Positions 25,022-34,307 are shown, numbered from the stretch's first letter. The stretch is 64,000 nt of DNA from Paenibacillus tarimensis (GCF_021532315.1 NZ_JAKGAO010000006.1:1-64000), one strand, 5' to 3'. Program-made: numbers and translations. The notes: generated by a model from the sequence alone, not told the origin.

Positions 25022-26383
25022 ATGGATTCACGGTATGAAAGGCTTGCTGACTGGGATAAATCCTATGTCTGGCATCCTTTTACCCAAATGAAGGATTATA
25101 ACCGGACAGACCCGCTGATCATCGAACGGGGCGAGGGCATCATGCTGTACGATGTGCAGGGACGCGCTTACTATGATGGTTTCTCATCGGTTTGGCTCAA
25201 TGTTCACGGGCACAATGTGCCGGAGCTCAACCGGGCTGTTGAAGAGCAGCTGGGAAGGGTGGCGCATTCGACGCTCCTCGGGATGGCGAACGTGCCGGCT
25301 GTCGAGCTGGCGGAGAAGCTGGTCCGCATCGCGCCTGCAGGGCTGACCAAAGTATTCTACTCGGATTCGGGCGCCACGGGAGTTGAGATTGCCATCAAGA
25401 TGGCTTTTCAATATTGGCGCAACACTGGTGTCCCGGGCAGGACAAAGTTCATTACGATGAACCAGGCTTACCACGGAGATACCATCGGGGCTGTAAGCGT
25501 TGGATCGATTCCGCTATACCACGAGACGTTTCGTCCGATGCTGTTCCCCTCTTATACGGTTCCATATCCGCATGCCTACCGCCATGAGGGCGGTGCAGCC
25601 GGCGCAATGGAAGAGACGCTGTCGCAGCTGGAGAGTCTGCTTCGGACTAGCGGAGATGAGATCGCGGCGCTGATCGTGGAGCCGATCGTCCAAGGGGCGA
25701 GCGGTATGATCGTGATGCCGCCAGGCTGTCTGCGCAGGATGGCAGGCTTGTGCCGGGAGTACGGTGTGCTGCTTATCGCCGATGAGGTGGCAACAGGCTT
25801 CGGGAGAACAGGCGCCATGTTTGCCTGCCAGCTGGAGGATGTATCTCCGGATCTGATGGTGGTCGGCAAAGGCTTGACGGGCGGCTATCTGCCGGTGGCG
25901 GCAACCTTGGCGTCGGACCTTGTGTACAATGCGTTCTATGCTGATTACGAGGAGCAGAAGACATTTTTCCACGGCCATTCCTTTACCGGAAACCCTCTCG
26001 GATGCGCGGTGGCGATAGCCAGCCTCCGGCTCATGGAGGAGCGGGGGATCGTCGAAGCGGTGGACGGCAAAGCCGCCTTGACAGCGGGCAGGCTGGCACC
26101 GCTTGCGGACCGGCCGCATGTCGGAGATATCCGGCAGAAGGGACTTATGATCGGCATAGAGCTGGTGCGGGATAAAGCGGCCAAAACGCCTTACGAATGG
26201 GCGGACCGGATCGGAGTCCGGGTCTGCATGCGGGCGCGGGAGCTCGGGATGCTGACACGTCCGTTCGGCAACGTGGTGGTGTTCATTCCGCCGCTTGTCA
26301 GCTCGGAGACAGAGCTTGCCGCCATGCTGGACATTCTGGCGGAAGCCATCATCGCCGTGACGGAGAAAGGATGGGGAGCATGA
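25022..26383 (+). CDS. bioA: Adenosylmethionine-8-amino-7-oxononanoate aminotransferase
   Basis: BioA moves the amino group of SAM (or Lys in some Bacillales) to KAPA, giving DAPA, with PLP as cofactor. The 453-aa protein starts at ATG 25022 after AAAGGTGGAGGG. It has the BioA-specific VWHPFTQMKDY near the N-terminus, SDSGATGVEIAIKMA, LIADEVATGFGRTG and the PLP lysine at about residue 283 (VVGKGLTGGYLP). It is first in the BirA-controlled operon and overlaps bioD by four bases. Confidence 0.95.
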   Translation: MDSRYERLADWDKSYVWHPFTQMKDYNRTDPLIIERGEGIMLYDVQGRAYYDGFSSVWLNVHGHNVPELNRAVEEQLGRVAHSTLLGMANVPAVELAEKLVRIAPAGLTKVFYSDSGATGVEIAIKMAFQYWRNTGVPGRTKFITMNQAYHGDTIGAVSVGSIPLYHETFRPMLFPSYTVPYPHAYRHEGGAAGAMEETLSQLESLLRTSGDEIAALIVEPIVQGASGMIVMPPGCLRRMAGLCREYGVLLIADEVATGFGRTGAMFACQLEDVSPDLMVVGKGLTGGYLPVAATLASDLVYNAFYADYEEQKTFFHGHSFTGNPLGCAVAIASLRLMEERGIVEAVDGKAALTAGRLAPLADRPHVGDIRQKGLMIGIELVRDKAAKTPYEWADRIGVRVCMRARELGMLTRPFGNVVVFIPPLVSSETELAAMLDILAEAIIAVTEKGWGA

Positions 26384-27150
26384 GCAGCGTGGAAACCGTT
26401 CGCGGCTCAGCTGCGAAGAAGCCCTTATTTCCGGGCCTGTTCGTTGCGGGAACAGACACCGGCGTAGGCAAGACACTGGTAACGGCCGCCCTCGCCGCCG
26501 CTCTGCGTGAGGAAGGGCGAAACATCGGCGTGTGGAAGCCCGTCCAGTCGGGAGTGCTTATTGGGAGCGGCGCGAGCGACGCGGAGCGCCTGCTTCAGGG
26601 CTCTGGAGTTGAAGAGCGGCCTGAAGCCGTGGCTTCCTTTACCTTCGAAGAACCGCTGACCCCAGTCTTGGCGGCGGAACGGGCGGGAGTCGATCTGTCT
26701 ATGGATGATCTCTTAGTACCAGGCATCCGGCTTGCCGAACGATATGGCGGCGGCCTGCTGGTTGAAGGGGCGGGCGGGGTGGCTGTTCCGCTGACGAAGG
26801 ATGCACTGGTAATCGATCTGATCGTCAGGCTCGGACTGCCTGTGCTCATCGCAGCCCGGTCCGGTCTCGGTACGATTAATCACACCTTGCTGACGGCTGA
26901 AGCGTTAAGGGCCCGGGGAATCCCGGTCGTCGGGGCTGTCTTGAATGATGGAGCAGCGGGAATGCCTGCGGATGATCCCAGCGTCAGCTCTAATGCGGCT
27001 ATGATTGAGAAGTACGGAGGAATCAAGGTCTTGGGGAGGCTGCCAAGACTGAATGGCGAAGCGGGCCCGGTACAGCTGGCTGATAAAGTCCGACGGTCGC
27101 TGGATCTGGAGCGGGTCCGCCGGCTGCTTGATGAAGGCAAGATAAACTAA
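26380..27150 (+). CDS. bioD: Dethiobiotin synthetase
   Basis: BioD closes the ureido ring of dethiobiotin from DAPA, CO2 and ATP. ATG 26380 overlaps the bioA stop as ATGA; ATG 26371 is an alternative. The 256-aa product has the P-loop FVAGTDTGVGKTLVTAAL near residues 20-37, KPVQSG, LVEGAGGVAVPL and GLGTINHTLLT. An open frame that continues upstream lies inside bioA and is not believed to be translated. The ribosome site is GGGGAG inside the bioA end. Confidence 0.93.
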   Translation: MSSVETVRGSAAKKPLFPGLFVAGTDTGVGKTLVTAALAAALREEGRNIGVWKPVQSGVLIGSGASDAERLLQGSGVEERPEAVASFTFEEPLTPVLAAERAGVDLSMDDLLVPGIRLAERYGGGLLVEGAGGVAVPLTKDALVIDLIVRLGLPVLIAARSGLGTINHTLLTAEALRARGIPVVGAVLNDGAAGMPADDPSVSSNAAMIEKYGGIKVLGRLPRLNGEAGPVQLADKVRRSLDLERVRRLLDEGKIN

Positions 27151-27165
27151 GGGAGGAAGAGAACG

Positions 27166-28164
27166 ATGAAGCTGGAGATCACTAATACGGATTGGAGCCT
27201 GCTGGCGGATAAAGCGCTGAGCGGGGAATGCCTGAGCATGGAGGAGGGGCTGTCCGTGCTCCGGGCGGATGACGACGAGGTGCTTCCGCTCCTGCAGGCT
27301 GCCTTCAAGGTGCGCAAGCATTATTACGGCAAGAAGGTCAAGCTGAACATGATCATCAATGCGAAGAGCGGCCTGTGTCCGGAGGACTGCGGCTACTGCT
27401 CGCAATCGATCGTTTCGACGGCTCCGGTTGCCAAGTATACCCTGCTGGATAAGGATACGCTGCTTGCTGGCGCACGGGAAGCGATGGCCCGCCAAGCGGG
27501 CACTTATTGTATCGTGGCGGCCGGCAAGGGCCCGACGGACAGGGAGCTGGACCAGGTAGTGGATGCGGTGAGGGAAATCCGGGCGACCATGCCGCTCAAA
27601 ATTTGCGCCTGTCTCGGCATTCTGAAGGAAGAGCAGGCTGGCAGGCTGGCTGAAGCGGGTGTGCACCGGTATAACCACAATCTGAACACCAGCAAGGAGA
27701 ATTATCCTTCCATTACAACCACACATACATATGACCAGCGGGTGGAAACGCTGGAGAAGGTAAAAGCGAAAGGCATGTCTCCCTGCTCTGGCGTCATCAT
27801 CGGCATGGGAGAGACAGATGAAGAGATCGTGGAGATGGCCTATGCCCTGCGTGAGCTGGATGCGGACTCGATCCCGATTAACTTCCTGAATGCGATACCG
27901 GGAACCCCGCTTGCTGATGCCGGACGCACCCCGGCGATGAAGGCGCTCAAGGTGCTGGCGCTGTTCCGGCTGATCTGCCCATCGAAGGAGCTCCGGGCGG
28001 CAGGCGGACGCGAGGTGAATCTCCGTTCTCTCCAGCCGCTGTCTCTGTATGCGGTGAATTCCCTGTTCGTGGGCGATTACCTGACAACGGACGGGCAGGA
28101 TGTCTCTATTGACCACCAGATGATCGAGGACCTGGGCTTCGAGATTGAGCAGTGCGCCTTGTAA
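27166..28164 (+). CDS. bioB: Biotin synthase (radical SAM)
   Basis: BioB inserts sulfur into dethiobiotin. The 332-aa protein carries the radical-SAM CxxxCxxC as C71, C75 and C78 (LCPEDCGYCSQS), the [2Fe-2S] region near SPCSGVIIGMGE, and the late NSLFVGDYLTT motif of BioB. ATG 27166 follows GGGAGGAAGAG, 15 bases after bioD. Confidence 0.96.
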   Translation: MKLEITNTDWSLLADKALSGECLSMEEGLSVLRADDDEVLPLLQAAFKVRKHYYGKKVKLNMIINAKSGLCPEDCGYCSQSIVSTAPVAKYTLLDKDTLLAGAREAMARQAGTYCIVAAGKGPTDRELDQVVDAVREIRATMPLKICACLGILKEEQAGRLAEAGVHRYNHNLNTSKENYPSITTTHTYDQRVETLEKVKAKGMSPCSGVIIGMGETDEEIVEMAYALRELDADSIPINFLNAIPGTPLADAGRTPAMKALKVLALFRLICPSKELRAAGGREVNLRSLQPLSLYAVNSLFVGDYLTTDGQDVSIDHQMIEDLGFEIEQCAL

Positions 28165-28182
28165 GGCCGGGTGATCTGGACG

Positions 28183-29388
28183 ATGAGCTTGAGATGGATG
28201 GATGATGAATTAGAGCGCCGCGCCGCGGAAGCATCGGAACGGAAGCTGCGGGACCGCTTGAGGGATCCGGGCGGTTCAGGCCGCCTGCTGCAGCAGGAGA
28301 CCGGCAGCTCCGGCAGTACCAGGCTGCTGGACCTGTCCTCGAACGACTACCTGGGCTTGGCCGGCCACCCGGCAATAGCGGAAGCGATGCGTGAAGCGCT
28401 GCTGACGGGCGGCACAGGCGCCGGGGCTTCGCGGCTCGTGACGGGCAACCATCCCGTCTTCGGGCAGCTGGAGGAGGCGGTTGCGGCTTGGCAGGGCTGC
28501 GATGCGGCCCTGATATTCGCAAACGGCTATATGGCGAATGCGGGGGTAATCAGCGCTGTTGCAGGACGGGGAGATGCCGTGTTCAGCGACAGGCTGAACC
28601 ATGCGAGCATAACCGATGGCATTGTGCTGAGCCGCGCGGAGCATGTCCGGTACCGGCATAACGACATGGAGCACCTGCGCGCCCTGCTGGAGAAGCACAA
28701 GCATGCGCGCCGCAAGCTGATTGTAACGGATGCGGTGTTTTCCATGGATGGGGATCAGGCTCCTCTCAGGGAGCTGGCCGAGCTGAAGCGGGAGTACGGC
28801 GCAATGCTGATGGTGGATGAAGCACACAGCGGAGGCTTATACGGACAGTTCGGAGAAGGCTTGTGCCGTGCAGCAGGTGTGCAGGATATGGTGGATATCC
28901 ACATGGGGACATTCAGTAAAGCGTTTGGCGTCTATGGCGCCTACGTGTGCGGCAGCCATACGCTGATCCGCTGGCTGGTGAACAAGGCCCGTCCGCTGAT
29001 CTATTCGACGGCTCTTCCCCCATGCCTTGTTGCGGGGGTGCTTAAGTCGCTGGAGCTGGTGCAGACCGAGCATTGGCGACGGGAGCAGCTGTCCGGCAGC
29101 GGCAGGCTGTTCCGTTCAGCGCTGCGGGAGGCGGGCTTGGCGGCGGGAGAGGGAGATTCGCCAATCATCCCGCTGATTCTTGGCGGCAACGCCGAGGCGC
29201 TTCACGTAAGCACCGCTCTGGAAGACGAAGGGATAGCGGCTGTGGCGATCCGTCCGCCTACCGTGCCGGAGGGCACGGCGCGCATCCGGTTCTCCCTGTC
29301 GGCTGCCCACAGCAGGGAGGAACTGACGGATGCCGTGAAGATAATTATTCGGGCTGCACGCCGGGCAGAAGGAGGCGGGGAATGCTGA
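28183..29388 (+). CDS. bioF: 8-amino-7-oxononanoate synthase
   Basis: BioF condenses pimeloyl-ACP (or -CoA) with L-alanine, PLP-dependent. The start is set at ATG 28183 because GGTGATC (28170-28176), a direct match to the 16S anti-Shine-Dalgarno, lies just upstream; GTG 28171 overlaps that site. The 401-aa protein shows LDLSSNDYLGLAGHP, GTGAGASRLVTGN, MLMVDEAHSGGLYG and the PLP lysine in MGTFSKAFGVYG. It overlaps the hydrolase gene by seven bases. Confidence 0.93.
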   Translation: MSLRWMDDELERRAAEASERKLRDRLRDPGGSGRLLQQETGSSGSTRLLDLSSNDYLGLAGHPAIAEAMREALLTGGTGAGASRLVTGNHPVFGQLEEAVAAWQGCDAALIFANGYMANAGVISAVAGRGDAVFSDRLNHASITDGIVLSRAEHVRYRHNDMEHLRALLEKHKHARRKLIVTDAVFSMDGDQAPLRELAELKREYGAMLMVDEAHSGGLYGQFGEGLCRAAGVQDMVDIHMGTFSKAFGVYGAYVCGSHTLIRWLVNKARPLIYSTALPPCLVAGVLKSLELVQTEHWRREQLSGSGRLFRSALREAGLAAGEGDSPIIPLILGGNAEALHVSTALEDEGIAAVAIRPPTVPEGTARIRFSLSAAHSREELTDAVKIIIRAARRAEGGGEC

Positions 29389-30185
29389 ACCGCTATTCGT
29401 CTTATACAGGCCCGAAGAAGAGAGGCACCGTCTTATGGCTTCCCGGCTGGGGCATGCCGGGGACCATATTTGACGGACTCCGCGCCCGGCTGCCAGAATT
29501 CCGCCATGCCGCCGCTGACTTCAGCCGGGCGGAATCGCTGGAGGCGATCTTCGCCGCTGCTGCCAAGGCGGCAGCGAAAGCCCATGCCGCCGAGCCGGAA
29601 GGACCGCCTGGCCCGCTGCTCATCGCCGCTTGGTCCATGGGCGGACTGCCGGCACTGCGGCTGGCCGCAGCGGGAATGGCGGACGGTCTGCTGCTAATAG
29701 CGTCCACGGGCCGTTTCGCCCGCCCAAGGGCAGAGCGGGACAAGGGCTGGCCTGACGCGGTGATCCGGCAGATGCAGAGGCGCCTTGAATCAGACCGGGC
29801 GGCGGTCGAAAGCCAGTTCCGCGAAGCCATGTTTACGGAGGAGGAATGGGCGGCAGGCTGCCAGAATGGTCTGCCGCCGCTGGGCGGTCCCGAAGCATGG
29901 ACGACGCCTGCGCTTCTGGCCGGACTTCAGCTTCTGCAGGACGAGAACACTCTGCCCCTGCTGCCCGCTGTCCGCTGTCCGTCTCTGATTATGCACGGCA
30001 CGCTGGACCGGATCTGCCCGTATGGCGCGGCGGAAGAACTGGCGGCTCTGCTGCCTGGGGCCAGGCTTCTCCCAATGGAAGGAGCAGGACATGTTCCGTT
30101 CCTCTTGAGGGAAGCGGAAGCGGCCGAAGCTTTTAGGGGGTGGTGGGATGAGCGGCAGACTGAATCGCATACGCAGACAGTTTGA
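29382..30185 (+). CDS. bioH: Alpha/beta hydrolase, BioH-like pimeloyl-ACP methyl ester esterase
   Basis: ATG 29382 follows GGAGGCGGGG and overlaps the bioF stop. A longer open frame inside bioF is a shadow. The 267-aa protein has the nucleophile elbow AAWSMGGLPAL, the acid in HGTLDRICP and the catalytic His in GAGHVPF. Between bioF and bioC, the natural role is to cleave the methyl ester of pimeloyl-ACP, as BioH or BioG do. Sequence around the elbow resembles BioH (WSMGG). The first residues include VLWLPGWGMPGTIF, also typical. The gene name rests partly on context. Confidence 0.85.
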   Translation: MLNRYSSYTGPKKRGTVLWLPGWGMPGTIFDGLRARLPEFRHAAADFSRAESLEAIFAAAAKAAAKAHAAEPEGPPGPLLIAAWSMGGLPALRLAAAGMADGLLLIASTGRFARPRAERDKGWPDAVIRQMQRRLESDRAAVESQFREAMFTEEEWAAGCQNGLPPLGGPEAWTTPALLAGLQLLQDENTLPLLPAVRCPSLIMHGTLDRICPYGAAEELAALLPGARLLPMEGAGHVPFLLREAEAAEAFRGWWDERQTESHTQTV

Positions 30186-30960
30186 CCGAAGCGCGTCAGG
30201 TGGCTATGAAATCCACGCAGCGGTGCAGAGAACAATGGCCGGGAACCTTGCAGCCGGGCTGCCGCATCCTCAAGGGCTGGAGGATGTGCTGGAGATTGGC
30301 TGCGGAACAGGGTTTCTTACCGAGAAGCTGGCAGGCGGGGCTTACCGCACCGTGACGGCCTTGGATCTTGCCCCTTCCATGCTGGAGGCAGCCGGGCGGC
30401 GGACAGCGGGTACGCCCGCGGACATCTGCTTCGTGCTGGCCGACGCCGAAGAGTGGGCCGCAGAGCCGGTCAGGAAAGCCGAATATGATTTGATCGTCTC
30501 CAGCGCCTGCTTCCAATGGCTGGAGCGTCCGGCCGAGACGATCGGCCATCTGCACCGGCTGCTGCGGCCGGGAGGGATGCTTGCATTCGCGACCTTCGGG
30601 CCGGGCACCTTCCGGGAGCTTCACGAAGCTTTTGCCCGTGCCTACGCAGCGCTCGGCCTGAAGCCAGAACGGCATGGATTATCGTTCCGGGAACCGGAAG
30701 AATGGCAGGCTGATCTCCTAAACGCGGGCTTCTCCCATGTACGCTTCGAACGATCCGAACAGGCAAAGCTTTACGCTTCCGTTCCCGGCTTTCTCCATGC
30801 GGTGAAGGGGGTTGGGGCCAGCGTATCGGAGGCTGCGGAGCGGCCTGGTCTAGGCTCCAGAAGACTGTTTCTGGATATGTTCCGCAGGTACGAAGAGCGT
30901 TACGGAACCCCAGAGGGAATCACGGCGACGTATGAGCTGATTTATTTTCAAGCGGAATAG
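30148..30960 (+). CDS. bioC: Malonyl-ACP O-methyltransferase
   Basis: BioC methylates malonyl-ACP so that fatty-acid synthesis can extend it to pimeloyl-ACP methyl ester. The 270-aa SAM methyltransferase begins RIRRQFDRSASGGYEIHAAVQ, has motif I VLEIGCGTGFLTEKL near residue 50, ALDLAPSML and LRPGGMLAFATFGPGTF, all typical of BioC. It overlaps the hydrolase gene by 38 bases, so the two are likely coupled. Absence of bioW and bioI here means the operon relies on the BioC/BioH route. Confidence 0.92.
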   Translation: MSGRLNRIRRQFDRSASGGYEIHAAVQRTMAGNLAAGLPHPQGLEDVLEIGCGTGFLTEKLAGGAYRTVTALDLAPSMLEAAGRRTAGTPADICFVLADAEEWAAEPVRKAEYDLIVSSACFQWLERPAETIGHLHRLLRPGGMLAFATFGPGTFRELHEAFARAYAALGLKPERHGLSFREPEEWQADLLNAGFSHVRFERSEQAKLYASVPGFLHAVKGVGASVSEAAERPGLGSRRLFLDMFRRYEERYGTPEGITATYELIYFQAE

Positions 30961-30979
30961 TCTGTATCATGCAAATTCT

Positions 30980-31015
30980 AAAGGCACCGGCTTTATTTTG
31001 AGCTGGCGCCTTTTT
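30980..31015 (+). terminator. Terminator of the biotin operon
   Basis: AAGGCACCGGCT pairs with AGCTGGCGCCTT (with one mismatch) and is followed by TTTTT. Confidence 0.75.
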
Positions 31016-31081
31016 GCCGTGTATGCGCCCCATCGTAAACAAAGTGATGAAAATGTAATGATTTGGTTATTAATAAAATCG

Positions 31082-31111
31082 TTGATGGTAACGCTTACCT
31101 CTGCATATACA
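31082..31111 (+). promoter_or_regulatory. Promoter with cre-like operator for the sugar ABC importer
   Basis: TTGATG (31082-31087) and TATACA (31106-31111) are 18 bp apart. The spacer contains TGGTAACGCTTACC (31086-31099), a near-perfect palindrome (GGTAA-CGC-TTACC) that matches the cre consensus at 11 of 14 positions. CcpA or another LacI-family repressor could bind. Confidence 0.55.
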
Positions 31112-31170
31112 TAGACCATAACATGATTATTCAGACAACAGCGGGTTCAAAAAGCAGAGGAGGTCAATGG

Positions 31171-32496
31171 ATGAAGAAGTGGTTAATGGGTTTGCTGATG
31201 GTGAGCATGGCGGCCGTACTGTTCGGCTGCAGCAGCGGTACCTCGTCAACGGGTGAAGTATCCGTGCTGGATGACGGGGCAGGCGAAGAGGCGGTGAAAC
31301 TAAAATACTGGACATTCGTTGAGCTGCATGGCCAGCATTTTCAGTCGATGCTTAAGAACTGGAACGAGGATCATCCTGATCGTCAGATCAAGCTGGAAGT
31401 AACGGTTATGCCATATGACGACATGCACAACAAGCTGTCCATCGCTCTTCAGACCGGTCAAGGGGCGCCTGACATTTCGGATATTGAGGTGGGGAAATTC
31501 CCCGACTTCTTGAACGGCACGCCGCAGCTGGAGCCGCTTAACGATGTCGTGGAGCCTTATAAGGAGTCCATCGTCCAGTCGAGACTGGATCTCTACACGA
31601 AGGATGGGACAATCTACGGTCTTCCTACGCATGTCGGAGCGGCGGTTGCCTTTTATAACACGGAGATTCTGGAAGAGGCAGGTGTAGACTACAAATCCAT
31701 TGTTACCTGGGAGGACTACAAGAAGGCGGGCATGGCGGTTTATGAGAAGACGGGCAAGTATATGGGTACAGCGGATACAAGTGCCGGGTGGCAGCTGTCG
31801 ATGATGCTGGCGCAGCAGGGAAGCGATTTTACGGATGCTGAGGGCAAGCCGGTCGTCAATTCTCCGGAAATGATCAAGGGGCTAGACATTCTGAAGGATC
31901 TGCAGAAGAATAATGTCCTTGCCACGATAGCCGGCGGCCAGCCTGATACAGAGGAGGCTTATGGCGAGTTCAACACAGGGAACTATGCCAGCGCCATGAT
32001 GCCGTTCTGGTTCATGTCGCGCTACGTGAACTATATGCCGGATTTGCAGGGTAAAATCGCGATTGCGCCGATCCCGGTTATCGAGCAGGGGATGCCGCCA
32101 TCCTACGGAGGCGGAGGAACCGGGACAGTCGTCACTAAGCAGACCAAGGAAGCTCAGCTGGCCAAGGACTTCCTGGCATACGCGAAGCTGACGCTTGATG
32201 CCAACATCAACATCTGGAATACCCTTGGCTTTGACCCCGTTAATACGGAGCTGTGGACACAGGAAGACATTACGCATAACAAGGATAACAAGTTCGTCCA
32301 GTATTTTCAGAACAACCCCTTTGAGGTGCTGAATGAGATTAAGGACGGCATCTCGCTGATCAAATCAACACCTGCTTCGCCAACGATCAACAATGAGCTG
32401 TATACGACGACGCTGAATGAAATTTTTGAGAATGACCGGGATGTTACGGAAGCGCTTAACGCAGCACAGAGCCAGATTGAGCAGCAATTGAAGTAA
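31171..32496 (+). CDS. Extracellular sugar-binding lipoprotein (ABC importer, family 1)
   Basis: ATG 31171 follows AGAGGAGGTC. A lipoprotein signal (MKKWLMGLL, lipobox LFGC with Cys20) is followed by a Ser/Thr/Gly linker and the SBP_bac_1 fold (KLKYWTFVELHG, ALQTGQGAPDISDIEVGKF, YGLPTHVGAAVAFYNTEIL). Length is 441 aa. Together with the two permeases it forms a CUT1-type importer; no ATPase gene is nearby, so it presumably shares an MsmK/UgpC-type ATPase encoded elsewhere. Substrate is unknown, probably an oligosaccharide. Confidence 0.9.
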   Translation: MKKWLMGLLMVSMAAVLFGCSSGTSSTGEVSVLDDGAGEEAVKLKYWTFVELHGQHFQSMLKNWNEDHPDRQIKLEVTVMPYDDMHNKLSIALQTGQGAPDISDIEVGKFPDFLNGTPQLEPLNDVVEPYKESIVQSRLDLYTKDGTIYGLPTHVGAAVAFYNTEILEEAGVDYKSIVTWEDYKKAGMAVYEKTGKYMGTADTSAGWQLSMMLAQQGSDFTDAEGKPVVNSPEMIKGLDILKDLQKNNVLATIAGGQPDTEEAYGEFNTGNYASAMMPFWFMSRYVNYMPDLQGKIAIAPIPVIEQGMPPSYGGGGTGTVVTKQTKEAQLAKDFLAYAKLTLDANINIWNTLGFDPVNTELWTQEDITHNKDNKFVQYFQNNPFEVLNEIKDGISLIKSTPASPTINNELYTTTLNEIFENDRDVTEALNAAQSQIEQQLK

Positions 32497-32520
32497 TCCG
32501 GCAGCAGTCCGGATTCATTT

Positions 32521-32550
32521 AGCTACCTTGAAGGTTCAAGGTAGCTTTTA
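32521..32550 (+). terminator. Hairpin attenuator between binding protein and permease genes
   Basis: AGCTACCTTGAA pairs exactly with TTCAAGGTAGCT around a two-base loop, then TTTT. It lies between the binding protein stop and the permease start in one operon. It would give more binding protein than permease, a common stoichiometry in such importers. Confidence 0.8.
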
Positions 32551-32575
32551 CTTCCAATCCAAGGAGGGCTGTGCT

Positions 32576-33469
32576 GTGGTCAAACGCTTTCTCTATTCGC
32601 AAAAGGCTGCCCCGTATGTCTTTGTTCTGCCGTTTGTGCTGGTCTTCCTCGTATTCTGGCTGTACCCGCTCGCAAGCTCCGTGGAGATGAGCTTCCAGAA
32701 GGTGATGCTTGGACAGTCCGCGCAGTGGGTCGGATTTGACAATTATGCCAAGCTGATTGATGACTCGATGTTTCTGAAGGCAGTCATGAACAGTGTGATC
32801 TATACGGTATTGACCTTGGTCATCCTCATTCCGTTACCGATGCTATTCGCGGTGCTGATTAATGCCAAATTCATGTGGGGGCGCGAGCTGTTCAAGTCGG
32901 TCTTCTTCTTCCCGGCGCTTACCTCTGTAGTTGTGGCAGGCACGATCTTCCGGCTCATGTTCGGGGAGATGGAGGGCTCGCTGATCAACAGCTTCTTAGC
33001 CCTGTTCGGCGTAGAGCCGGTCAAGTTTCTCAAAGGGCATGTGACCGGCTTTATTGCGCTGCTGTCTCTGGCCGTCTGGCGCTGGATGGGCGTGAACATC
33101 CTGTATTTTCTCGCGGGGCTGAAGAACATACCGGAGGATTACTACGAGGCTGCCTCGATTGACGGCGCGTCGACGTTCCAGAAATTCAGGCACATCACCA
33201 TTCCCTTGCTCAAGCCAACAACCATATACGTTCTCACAATCAGCATCTACGCCGGCATGGCCATGTTCGTCGAGAGCCTCATGCTGTGGAATGGCAACAA
33301 TTCGCCGCAAAATATCGGTCTGACCATTATTGGTTATCTGTACCGACAGGGGATCGAGAAAAACAATCTTGGGTTTGCGGCGACAGTCGGGCTTGTGCTG
33401 CTCCTCGTCACCATGATCATCAACCTGACGCAGCTGGCATTATCAGGCCTTTTCAGGAAGGAGTCATAA
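32576..33469 (+). CDS. Sugar ABC importer permease (MalF/UgpA type)
   Basis: GTG 32576 sits six bases after AAGGAGGGC. The 297-aa protein has six hydrophobic segments, beginning with YVFVLPFVLVFLVFWLYPLA, and the EAA loop EAASIDGASTFQKFRHITIP, where the ATPase docks. Gene order binding protein-MalF-MalG types supports a CUT1 importer. It is separated from the next permease by one base. Confidence 0.9.
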   Translation: MVKRFLYSQKAAPYVFVLPFVLVFLVFWLYPLASSVEMSFQKVMLGQSAQWVGFDNYAKLIDDSMFLKAVMNSVIYTVLTLVILIPLPMLFAVLINAKFMWGRELFKSVFFFPALTSVVVAGTIFRLMFGEMEGSLINSFLALFGVEPVKFLKGHVTGFIALLSLAVWRWMGVNILYFLAGLKNIPEDYYEAASIDGASTFQKFRHITIPLLKPTTIYVLTISIYAGMAMFVESLMLWNGNNSPQNIGLTIIGYLYRQGIEKNNLGFAATVGLVLLLVTMIINLTQLALSGLFRKES

Positions 33470-33470
33470 G

Positions 33471-34307
33471 ATGGAAAGCAGGGAGCGTCTAAGTAAAATT
33501 CTTCTCTTCGTCTTTTTCAGCTTGTTAAGCCTGCTTGTACTACTGCCTTTCTACGCCATTGCGATTGCGTCGTTCAAGCCGGGCAAGGAGCTCATCCGTT
33601 ATGGCCTTAATCTGCAGCTGGATTTCTCCATCATGAGCTTGGATAACTACGTCTTCTTATTCTCCGGCCAGCATGACTATTTTACTTGGTTTACTAATTC
33701 CATGCTGCTCACTATTCTGCAGGTCGCCTTGACCTTGATTACCAGCGCAGCTGTCGCTTACGGCTTTACGGCCTATGATTTTAAAGGCAAAACGCCTTTG
33801 TTTATCTGCGTCCTGATGATTATGATGGTACCGTTTGAAATCTTGCTGCTGCCGCTGTACCGTCTGATTTTTAACCTGGGACTGATGAATACCTATTCGT
33901 CGATTATTCTGCCAGGCATTGCGAGTGCCTCGACGATCTTCTTCTTCCGGCAGTATCTGCTTGGTGTTCCAAGGGAGATGATTGCAGCGGGCCGGGTCGA
34001 TGGCGCCAGTGAATACGGAATATTCCTGCGCTTAATTCTGCCGGTCATGAAGCCAGCCTTCGCGGCAATGGGTATTTTGAATGCAATGGGCAGCTGGAAT
34101 AACCTGCTGTGGCCGTTCATGGTGCTGAGCAACTCAAGCAAATTTACACTGCCAATCGGGTTGAAAACGCTGCTAACGCCATACGGCAACAACTATGACC
34201 TGCTAATCGTCGGCTCCTTTTTCTCGATTATCCCGATCTTTATTTTGTTCGTAATGTTCCAGAGGTATTTTATTGACGGGATGACAGCGGGTGCGGTGAA
34301 GGGATGA
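33471..34307 (+). CDS. Sugar ABC importer permease (MalG/UgpE type)
   Basis: The 278-aa protein has six membrane segments, starting LLFVFFSLLSLLVLLPFYAI, and an EAA-like loop GRVDGASEYGIFLRLILPVMKP. The C-terminus GMTAGAVKG is typical of MalG-type permeases. It starts at ATG 33471, one base after the upstream stop. It closes the operon. Confidence 0.9.
   Translation: MESRERLSKILLFVFFSLLSLLVLLPFYAIAIASFKPGKELIRYGLNLQLDFSIMSLDNYVFLFSGQHDYFTWFTNSMLLTILQVALTLITSAAVAYGFTAYDFKGKTPLFICVLMIMMVPFEILLLPLYRLIFNLGLMNTYSSIILPGIASASTIFFFRQYLLGVPREMIAAGRVDGASEYGIFLRLILPVMKPAFAAMGILNAMGSWNNLLWPFMVLSNSSKFTLPIGLKTLLTPYGNNYDLLIVGSFFSIIPIFILFVMFQRYFIDGMTAGAVKG

Noticed and set aside
26197-26379. N-terminal extension of bioD inside bioA
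   Set aside because: The open frame is a by-product of bioA; the P-loop sits at the usual distance from ATG 26380.
29073-29381. N-terminal extension of the BioH-like gene inside bioF
   Set aside because: Overlaps bioF for 100 codons; a strong Shine-Dalgarno and ATG at 29382 define the start.
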